A DNA stretch of 7,245 nucleotides from Actinomycetota bacterium. GTDB lineage: Bacteria > Actinomycetota > Acidimicrobiia > Spongiisociales > UBA11373. The notes under the pieces are model-generated. The model had not been told where the DNA came from and made no database searches. It worked only from the letters and a program-made list of their open reading frames with translations. Shown here piece after piece: positions 1 through 5,800 of this stretch. The DNA lies in contig JAUYIV010000174.1 in the NCBI GenBank assembly GCA_030688105.1, positions 1-7,245 of the forward strand, read 5' to 3'. Both the position numbers and the translations under genes were made by a program. Positions within the stretch are counted from its first letter, which is position 1. Every line of letters starts with the position of its first letter.

Positions 1-133
1 GGGCACGCCAAACAAGGGTGATGGGACCGATCCTGCAACCCGTCGTGGCGGCTGATGTCCCACCCGCGGGCAGAGTGGCGGGAGGCGGGAGGCTGTATTG
101 CGGGAGGCGGGAGGCGGGAGGCGGTCTGCGGCC
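1..133. other. Left-edge intergenic region
   Basis: No gene can be supported here. Plus-strand frame 1 is open from the window edge and stops at 19-21 (TGA). This could be the last six codons of a gene entering from the left, but it is too short to judge. The second half (79-124) is occupied by heptamer repeats. No convincing terminator or promoter is visible. Confidence 0.5.
79..124. repeat. Heptamer tandem repeat, CGGGAGG family
   Basis: Perfect copies of CGGGAGG start at 79, 86, 101, 108 and 115, with a partial unit (CGG) at 122. The first pair is separated from the last three by one 8-base interrupting unit (93-100). The array lies just downstream of the NERD-like gene on the minus strand. 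The reverse complement of the same unit recurs at 2762-2775, and 81-93 matches 2761-2773 in inverted orientation over 13 bases. The role is unknown. Confidence 0.85.
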
Positions 134-625
134 TCACCGCACGGGCCGGTGGAGAGACCACAGGACCTCTTGCCGCTGCGACCGCCGAAGCGGCAGGCCG
201 GGATGCGACCATATGTACTCGGCGATCCGATCTCCGGGGACCACCCCGAGCCGATCGAGCTGGTGGCGATCTCCCTCCAGGGCGGCCACGAGGATCGGGT
301 AGGCGAACAGCATCCCTCTGGCCTCTCGGCGGAGCAGGTACGCGGCGCGGACCGCTTCCTTCACCGGCGTCGTCACTCTCACGCCGGCTCGGTAGATGCC
401 GTCATCGGTGGGGATCGCGGGTTGCGGGTCGGGGTCCACCACGACCGTGAACACCCCGTTGGGCCCCACGACCACGTGATCGAGCCGCGCTCCCGCGACG
501 GACACCTGGTCGACGACGGTCCACTCGGCGGGAAGCCGCTCCAGCCCGGCGCGCGGCCACGAGACGGGAGTGGCGAGGGCATGGTCGTCCGCCCAGGCGC
601 CATGGAGGGCGATCACTTCGGCCAT
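134..625 (-). CDS. NERD-like (nuclease-related domain) protein, probably catalytically degenerate
   Basis: A 163-residue protein whose middle resembles the NERD domain, a PD-(D/E)xK-type nuclease-related fold. Seen in the sequence: a 'LERLPAEW' segment near residues 28-35, then LDHVVVGPNGVF at 48-59, which matches the usual 'iDHvvvgp.Gvf' signature. The Asp of that motif is D49. In the family the following strand usually carries E-x-K; here the equivalent positions read V62-V63-D64, so two expected catalytic residues are missing. After residue 85 there is an Arg/Ala-rich helical stretch and a basic C-terminus. No signal peptide or membrane segment is seen. The start at 625 is chosen because it leaves a 54-base gap to the divergent gene. 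An in-frame ATG at 652 would add nine residues and is also possible; the frame stays open to 970 but that overlaps DUF971. Neither ATG has a clear Shine-Dalgarno or -10 box. The family call is by motif resemblance only. Confidence 0.6.
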   Translation of the reverse strand: MAEVIALHGAWADDHALATPVSWPRAGLERLPAEWTVVDQVSVAGARLDHVVVGPNGVFTVVVDPDPQPAIPTDDGIYRAGVRVTTPVKEAVRAAYLLRREARGMLFAYPILVAALEGDRHQLDRLGVVPGDRIAEYIWSHPGLPLRRSQRQEVLWSLHRPVR

Positions 626-667
626 GGAGGTCGCATCGGCGCACCCGGCCATCGGCTTGAGGGCGGG

Positions 668-673
668 TACGCT
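668..673 (+). promoter_or_regulatory. -10 box (TACGCT) for a leaderless DUF971-aldehyde dehydrogenase transcript
   Basis: TACGCT fits the actinobacterial TANNNT -10 pattern and ends exactly six bases before the ATG at 680. Transcription would therefore start at or next to the start codon, giving a leaderless mRNA. This agrees with the absence of a Shine-Dalgarno sequence. The box is preceded by GGG, as in the lhr promoter (GGGTAC in both). No good -35 hexamer lies 16-19 bases upstream. Inferred from sequence only. Confidence 0.5.
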
Positions 674-679
674 GCTGCG

Positions 680-949
680 ATGGAGGCCCCGGTCAGGATC
701 GAGATCGATCGCGGGGCCTTGGGCTTGGCCTGGGAGGACGGCACCACCAGCTCGATTCCCGCAGCCGCGCTCCGGACGGCCTGCCCATGTGCCGGATGCC
801 GGGCGGGCGCTCCCTTCACCGGGCACCCCACCATCGAGTCGGCACGGATCGTCGGCGACTACGCGGTGGGGATCGTCTTCGGGCCCGATGGGCACGCCAC
901 CGGGATCTTTTCGTACGACCTGCTGCGATCCCTGGCGGCCGAATCGTGA
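680..949 (+). CDS. DUF971 / gamma-butyrobetaine hydroxylase-like N-terminal domain protein
   Basis: An 89-residue single-domain protein. Family hallmarks run in order: a 'LGLAWEDG' strand (residues 14-21), 'IPAAALRTACPCAGC' (26-40) and the C-terminal 'GDYAVGIVFGPDGHATGIFSYDLL' region (59-82), which is split here by its landmarks G59, Y61 and H72. C35, C37 and C40 with H72 form the CxCxxC...H set that binds zinc in the N-terminal domain of gamma-butyrobetaine hydroxylase, so metal binding is likely. Stand-alone copies occur widely in bacteria and have no settled function; related domains are also fused to Mrp/ApbC-type proteins. The ATG at 680 gives the full domain with no excess. It is preceded by a leaderless-type -10 box, and the frame upstream to 98 is not domain sequence. 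The stop overlaps the GTG of the aldehyde dehydrogenase gene, so the two are probably co-translated. The family call is secure; the role is not. Confidence 0.9.
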   Translation: MEAPVRIEIDRGALGLAWEDGTTSSIPAAALRTACPCAGCRAGAPFTGHPTIESARIVGDYAVGIVFGPDGHATGIFSYDLLRSLAAES

Positions 950-2643
950 CCGGATCTCTTCCCGACACACCGCGGCCGGCGATCGAGTCCGCCATCTCGA
1001 CCCTGGCGTCGTCCGCCCGAACGTGGGCGGAGCTCCCGGTGGCGGACAAGGCTGGCCGGCTGCGCGATCTGAGGTCCCGCTTTGCGGAGGTGGCCGACGA
1101 CATCGTGGCTGCCGGTCTCGCCGCCAAGGATCTCGACGAGCGCTACGCCGGCGAGGAGTGGGTCAGCGGCCCGCTCAGCGTGATCCGAACGATGCGTTTC
1201 CTCGAGGACTCCCTGGCGGGAATCGCCGCCACCGGCCGGGTCCCGATCTCGGATAGTGCGATCCGGGAGCGCCCGGACGGGCAGGTTGCGGTCGACGTGC
1301 TTCCCGGCGACGGGTGGGACCGGGTCCTCTACCCCAGGTGGCGGGCCGAAGTGAGGATGGAACCGGGCATCCCGCTGTCGGCGGCGAGGTCTCACATCGG
1401 AGGGATTCACACCAAGCCGGGGACCGCCACGCCGGCAGTCGCCGCGGTGCTGGGGGCGGGGAACGTTTCCAGCATCACCCCTCTCGATGTGATCCACAAG
1501 CTCTTCGTCGAAGGCCATGTGGTGATCGCGAAGTGCCACCCCATGAACGAGTACATCGGCGCCCATCTCGAGTCTGCATTCGCGACGCTCGTCGAAGAGG
1601 GGGCCGTCCGGTTCGTGTATGGGGGCCCCGAGGTGGGTCGCCTCCTCACCGATCATGGTGGAGTCGACGAGGTCCATGTGACCGGTTCGGAGCGCACCCA
1701 CGACGCAATCGTGTGGGGGACGGGCGACGAGGCGGCCGAACGACGGTCCCGGGGCCGGCCGAGGCTCACCAAGCGCGTCACCAGCGAGTTGGGCAACGTG
1801 AGCCCGGTCATCGTGGTCCCGGGGAGCTGGAGTGCCCGGCAGCTGCGCCACCAGGCCGAGCACGTCACGACGCAGGTGCTCCACAACGCCGGCCACAACT
1901 GCAATGCCGCCGAGGTACTGGTGCTGCCTGAGGCGTGGCCACAGCGCGCGGAGTTCGTGGACGCCATCGCCAGCGCGATGGAGTCCCGGCCTCCTCGCGG
2001 GGCCTACTACCCGGGCTCCGGGGATCGGTTCGACCGGGTGATCGGATCCGGATCGCGGGTCAGGGTGTTTGGCGAGCGGCGACTCGGTTCGGTCCCCTCG
2101 GCGATCGTGGAGGATGTCGACCCCGACGTGAACTCACCGGCATTCGGCGAGGAGGCCTTCTGCCACGTGCTCGCCACCACTCTGATCGCTGCCGACGACC
2201 CGGTCGAGTATCTGGACAGGGTCGAAAGCTTCTGCAACGAGCACCTGCGCGGCACCCTCAACGCCACCCTCCTCGTCGATCCCTTGACCGCGAGGTCGCT
2301 AGGGCCGCGGCTGGCGCGGACCGTCACTGCCCTCCGATACGGCACCGTCGCGGTCAATGTCTGGGCCGCTGCCGGGTTTCCGCTGGGAGTCGTCCCATGG
2401 GGGGCCTATCCCGGCCACACGCTGGATGACGTCCAGAGCGGGGTCGGCTTCGTCCACAATGCCCGCTTGATCGATCGGCCGGAGAAGACGGTCATCCGCG
2501 CTCCGTTCGTTCAGATCCCGACGCCACCATGGTCGGTGTTCCATCGTCGTAGCGGGCCGGCCCTTCGGGCGGCGACCCGGTTCGAAGCGGCCCCAGGCCC
2601 TCTGCGACTGGCGAAGCTGCTCGGCCCGGCAATGCGGGGCTGA
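946..2643 (+). CDS. Divergent aldehyde dehydrogenase superfamily protein
   Basis: A 565-residue cytosolic-type protein, longer than the usual 480-510 of the family. ALDH landmarks in order: N173 in 'GAGNVSS' at the catalytic-Asn position; K196 in 'VVIAKCHP' at the cofactor-binding Lys; 'VTGSERTHDAI' (245-255) matching the 'FTGS' turn; general base E281 in 'SELGNVSP'; nucleophile C319 in 'HNAGHNCNAAE'; and E403 in 'GEEAFCHVL', matching the 'EIFGPV' Glu. The residues for NAD(P)-dependent aldehyde oxidation are therefore present. The FTGS-to-Glu spacing is about 11 residues longer than usual, through a charged Arg-rich insert near 260-276, and the C-terminus extends past the usual end with an Arg/Pro-rich tail. 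The substrate cannot be told. The start is GTG at 946, overlapping the DUF971 stop by four bases (GTGA). This indicates translational coupling; no Shine-Dalgarno is visible. The frame is open upstream to 787, but that part overlaps the clear DUF971 domain. Confidence 0.85.
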   Translation: MTGSLPDTPRPAIESAISTLASSARTWAELPVADKAGRLRDLRSRFAEVADDIVAAGLAAKDLDERYAGEEWVSGPLSVIRTMRFLEDSLAGIAATGRVPISDSAIRERPDGQVAVDVLPGDGWDRVLYPRWRAEVRMEPGIPLSAARSHIGGIHTKPGTATPAVAAVLGAGNVSSITPLDVIHKLFVEGHVVIAKCHPMNEYIGAHLESAFATLVEEGAVRFVYGGPEVGRLLTDHGGVDEVHVTGSERTHDAIVWGTGDEAAERRSRGRPRLTKRVTSELGNVSPVIVVPGSWSARQLRHQAEHVTTQVLHNAGHNCNAAEVLVLPEAWPQRAEFVDAIASAMESRPPRGAYYPGSGDRFDRVIGSGSRVRVFGERRLGSVPSAIVEDVDPDVNSPAFGEEAFCHVLATTLIAADDPVEYLDRVESFCNEHLRGTLNATLLVDPLTARSLGPRLARTVTALRYGTVAVNVWAAAGFPLGVVPWGAYPGHTLDDVQSGVGFVHNARLIDRPEKTVIRAPFVQIPTPPWSVFHRRSGPALRAATRFEAAPGPLRLAKLLGPAMRG

Positions 2644-2644
2644 G

Positions 2645-2693
2645 GAGGCTGGAGGCTGCCGGCTACCGGCTGCCGGCTGCCGGCTGCCGGCAA
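2645..2693. repeat. Heptamer array, GAGGCTG / CCGGCTG families
   Basis: Seven consecutive units in one 7-base register begin two bases after the aldehyde dehydrogenase stop: GAGGCTG twice, CCGGCTA, CCGGCTG three times, then CCGGCAA. The two families share the GGCTG core, as if one unit had drifted and then re-amplified. The GCCGGC cores are self-complementary. The 15 bases at 2644-2658 are repeated exactly at 2786-2800. Confidence 0.9.
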
Positions 2694-2698
2694 GAGGG

Positions 2699-2729
2699 GG
2701 CCAACCCGGTCGCCCGTCGCCGGTTGGCC
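2699..2729 (+). terminator. Possible stem-loop downstream of the aldehyde dehydrogenase operon
   Basis: GGCCAACC (2699-2706) pairs perfectly with GGTTGGCC (2722-2729) around a 15-base loop, 56 bases past the stop. There is no T-tract, and the stem partly overlaps the TGCCCGT-type heptamers, so it may be a by-product of them. Weak terminator candidate. Confidence 0.3.
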
Positions 2730-2738
2730 GTTGCCCGT
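2704..2738. repeat. Heptamer array, TGCCCGT family
   Basis: Five units in register: ACCCGGT, CGCCCGT, CGCCGGT, TGGCCGT and TGCCCGT. One further CGCCCGT lies out of register at 2751-2757. The last unit is identical to the units at 7227-7240 upstream of lhr, so the same family occurs at both ends of that gene. The array is more diverged than the others. Confidence 0.7.
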
Positions 2739-2756
2739 CCCGCCAGATAGCGCCCG

Positions 2757-2802
2757 TCCGGCCTCCCGCCTCCGGGTTTCTTGCTGGAGGCTGGAGGCTG
2801 GA
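2757..2802 (+). repeat. Inverted heptamer hairpin (CCTCCCG block against CTGGAGG block)
   Basis: Units CCTCCCG and CCTCCGG (2762-2775) face three perfect CTGGAGG units (2784-2804). Positions 2757-2773 pair with 2786-2802 over 17 positions, with one mismatch (2767/2792) and one G-U wobble (2760/2799) in the plus-strand RNA, closing a 12-base loop at 2774-2785. In minus-strand RNA the wobble becomes a C-A mismatch, so the fold favours plus-strand transcripts coming from the aldehyde dehydrogenase gene. It could work as a terminator or 3' stabiliser; no T-tract follows. Confidence 0.6.
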
Positions 2803-2806
2803 GGCC

Positions 2807-2840
2807 GGGTTGACGATGGCCGTCAGGCCATCGTCAACCC
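2807..2840. terminator. Perfect 15-bp hairpin across the lhr stop codon; candidate bidirectional terminator
   Basis: 2807-2821 and 2826-2840 are perfect reverse complements (15 bp) around the four-base loop GTCA. On the minus strand the loop reads TGAC, whose TGA is the lhr stop codon, so half the stem is made by the last five codons of lhr. The site lies between two convergent genes and could end both transcripts. No U-tract follows on either strand, which is common for GC-rich actinobacterial hairpins. The structure is certain; the function is inferred. Confidence 0.6.
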
Positions 2841-5800
2841 CTTGTAACTCTCGGCGAACCCTTCGGCGAGCAGCGCCGCGCCGAGGGCCGTCGTCCTCGC
2901 CGGGTCGCCGTCCACCGTGGCCAAGACCATCCTGCGGAGGCGCCCCCGGGCGAGGGTGCGCAGCCCGTCGGCCGCCGACCTCAGGTCGTCGGCATCCGAC
3001 GAGAACGTCAGCACCGTCCTTCCCCGGCGCTCGACGAACCCCACCAGCCGCCCGTCGCGAATGATCACGTAGGCCCCGGCAGAACGGGACGGCCGGCCGT
3101 CGTGAGGCGGCCAGGGGATGGCGGCCCCGAATGGGTTGGCCGGATCGGTCGCGGCGAGGACGACGGGTGCATTCTGATCGACGGGTGCCCTCAGGCGGTC
3201 GATGGCGCCGGGAAGCGCAAACTGTGACCCCCCGAGCCCTTCGACGAAGTACCCCCGGCGGATCCGCCCGGCTTCCTCGAGTGCCGAGAGCACCGGGTAC
3301 AGGCCGGCGAATCCTCCAGGGACTCCCTCGACCAGGACGGCATCGCGGACGACGATTCCATGACGCTCGAGCATCTGATCGGCACGGGCCGCCTGCACCG
3401 CGGTGTCGGAGGGTGGGGCCTGGAGCAGGTCGGTGACGAGATACCAGCGACCCGAGCCCGACGGTGGTGCAGAGCCGCCGGGAAGCACCGGCTTCGCGCC
3501 GGGCACCTTCCGGACCCGGCCCCAAAGGAAGGCGCGGAGTGGGGCCAGGGTGTCATTGGTCACCTCCCCGGCCCATACGAGGTCCCAGATGGCGGCCAGC
3601 GTCGATTCGGGATCGCCCCCTCCCGCGGCCTCGTAGAGATCGCGGAAAAAGGAGGCCCCGCGCCCGCCGAGCCATGCCCGGATCCGCTCGTGAGCCGGGC
3701 CTTCCGGCGTGGAGTCGCCGGTGGCCCAGTGGAGCGCGGGCACGTGATCGCGGAGGTAGAGGGCGACTCGCCCGTCGCGCCCACCGAGGGGTCCCCGCCC
3801 GACCCACACCACCTCACCCGATGCGGTCAATGAGTCGAGCAGGTCGGGGGAGTAGTCGAGCCTCGCGGCGAGGATGTCGCCCTCGAGGGTCGAGGCCGGC
3901 AAGGCGGTGCCCTGGATCCGCCTGATCACGTCGAGGACCCGGCCGGGCGACGATCCCCTCGCCCCGATGCCGTGCCAGGCCACCGTAAAGCGGCCGAACG
4001 CATCATGGTCGACGGCCTCGACCCCCCGTCGCAGGGCCGCCAGGGAGCGCCGCCGCAGCCTCTGCAGCACCTCGGCATCGACCCATTCGCGTTCGTGGCC
4101 GCCGGGGCGGAACGCCCCGCGCTCGAGGCGGTTGCGGCCCTCGAGGGCCTCGAGCGCCGTCACCACGGCACCGATGGGGAGACCGAGATCCGCGGCGGCA
4201 CCCGCGGAGGTGAAGGGGCCTCTGGTGCGGGCGTATCTCGACAGGACGTCTCCCAATGGGTCGGCCACCGGCTCCAGAAAGGCTTCCGGGAGGCCCTGCG
4301 GTGGCTGGGCTCCCAAGGCGTCGCGGAGGCGGGCCGCATCCTCGGCGATCGCCCAGCGCGTCGCGCCGCGGAGGGTGACCTTGATGACTCGCCGCGCCGA
4401 CTCGAGCTCCGCAAGGTCGGTTTCCGCAGTGGACGGGTCGGTGACTCGATCCGCCACCTCGTCGAACGTGAGGGGACCGAGGTGGCGCAGCAGGTCGGCC
4501 ACTCCATCGGCTCCCGTCGCCTTGGTGCCGGCGGCGATCCGCTGCAGCTCCGCTTCGACCGAGGCGACGGCGTCGCCATCCAGGAGGTCACGCAGAGCCG
4601 GCTCTCCCAGCAACTCCCGCAGCAGGGTCCGGTCGATGGTGAGCGCCATCGCCCGGCGCTCGGCGAGGGGTGCGTCGTACTCGTACATGAACGAGGCCAC
4701 GAAATCGAAGGTGAGCGAGGTGGCAAAGGGGCTCGGCCCCGCCGTCTCGGCGACGGAGACGCCGATCCTCCGCGCCCGGACATCGGTGAGAAGCCCGCGA
4801 AGCGCCGGGAGGTCGAAGTGCTCCTGCAGGACCTCCCGATAGGTCTCGAGGACGATGGGGAAGGTCGGGTAGCGTCGGGCGGCGTCGAGCAGGCTGGTGG
4901 ATCGCCTCCGTTGCAGCCAGAGCGGGGTCCGTTTCCCCGGGCGTCGGCGGGGCAGCAGCAGCGCCCGGCCGGCCGCCTCGCGAAAGCGCCCGGTGAACAG
5001 CGCACTGTTCCCCACCTCATCGACCACGAGCCGCTCGACCTCGTCGGGATCGATCACCAGCTCGTCGGCATCGGGAACCTCGTCGGCATCGGGGAAGCGG
5101 ACGATGATGCCGTCATCCGACCAGACGGCGTCGACCTCGAGCCCGTGGCGCTCGCGCATGAGCCTCGTGATGGCGAGCGCCCAGGGGGCATGGACCCTGG
5201 CCCCGAACGGCGAGAGCAGGACGAGCCGCCAGTCGCCGATCTCGTCGCGGAACTTCTGGACCACGATCGTGCGGTCGGTGGGCACAGAACCGGTCGCTTC
5301 CCGCTCTTCGGCCAGGAATCCGACGAGATTGGCCGCGGCGCGGGGGTCGAGGTGGTACCGGGTTTCGAGAAGGCGCCGGCTCTCCTCGGGTTCGAGGCCG
5401 TCGATCTCGCGGATGAACTCGCCGAGGGCGCGCCCGGTCTCGAGGGGACGGCCCTGGCTGTCGCCATGCCAGAAGGGCAGGCGGGCGGCGCGCTCGCCGG
5501 GGGCGGGCACCACCGCCACCCGATCGTGGGTGATCTCGGCGACCCGCCATGACGACGAGCCGAGCACGAAGACGTCGCCGACCCGGCTCTCGTACACCAT
5601 CTCCTCGTCCAGCTCGCCGACCCTGCCGCCTTCGGGCAGCACGACGGGGAACAGGCCGCGGTCCGGGATGGTGCCGGCGTTGGTGACTGCCAGGAGCCGG
5701 GCGTTGCCGCGAGCCGTGAGCGCCCCGGTGATGCGGTCCCATGTGAGGCGGGGCCTCAACTCGGCGAAGTCGTCCGAGGGATATCGCCCGGCGAGCATGT

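Noticed and set aside
1..21. Tail of a plus-strand gene ending at 21
   Set aside because: Six codons are too few to identify; other frames are also open at the edge.
121..140. Small hairpin at the 3' end of the NERD-like gene (GCGGT/ACCGC)
   Set aside because: Only 5 bp with a 10-base loop; expected by chance at this GC content.
98..679. Upstream extension of the DUF971 frame
   Set aside because: The domain begins at the ATG at 680. The extension is low-complexity, starts in the heptamer repeats and runs antisense to the NERD-like gene.
859..1896. 345-codon open frame on the minus strand inside the aldehyde dehydrogenase gene
   Set aside because: It is antisense to a clear ALDH with all catalytic residues. 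Its product is Arg/Pro/Gly-rich with no recognisable domain, as expected for a GC-rich shadow frame.
680..2643. Carnitine (gamma-butyrobetaine) biosynthesis operon
   Set aside because: The link is only that gamma-butyrobetaine hydroxylase has a DUF971-like N-terminal domain and the pathway uses an ALDH. The catalytic dioxygenase domain is absent and the ALDH is not recognisably of that subfamily.
2645..2804. CRISPR array
   Set aside because: Units are 7 bases and directly tandem, with no unique spacers and no cas genes nearby.
3972..5552. 526-codon open frame on the plus strand inside lhr
   Set aside because: It is antisense to a continuous, motif-complete Lhr protein and shows no domain; high GC removes stop codons from this frame.
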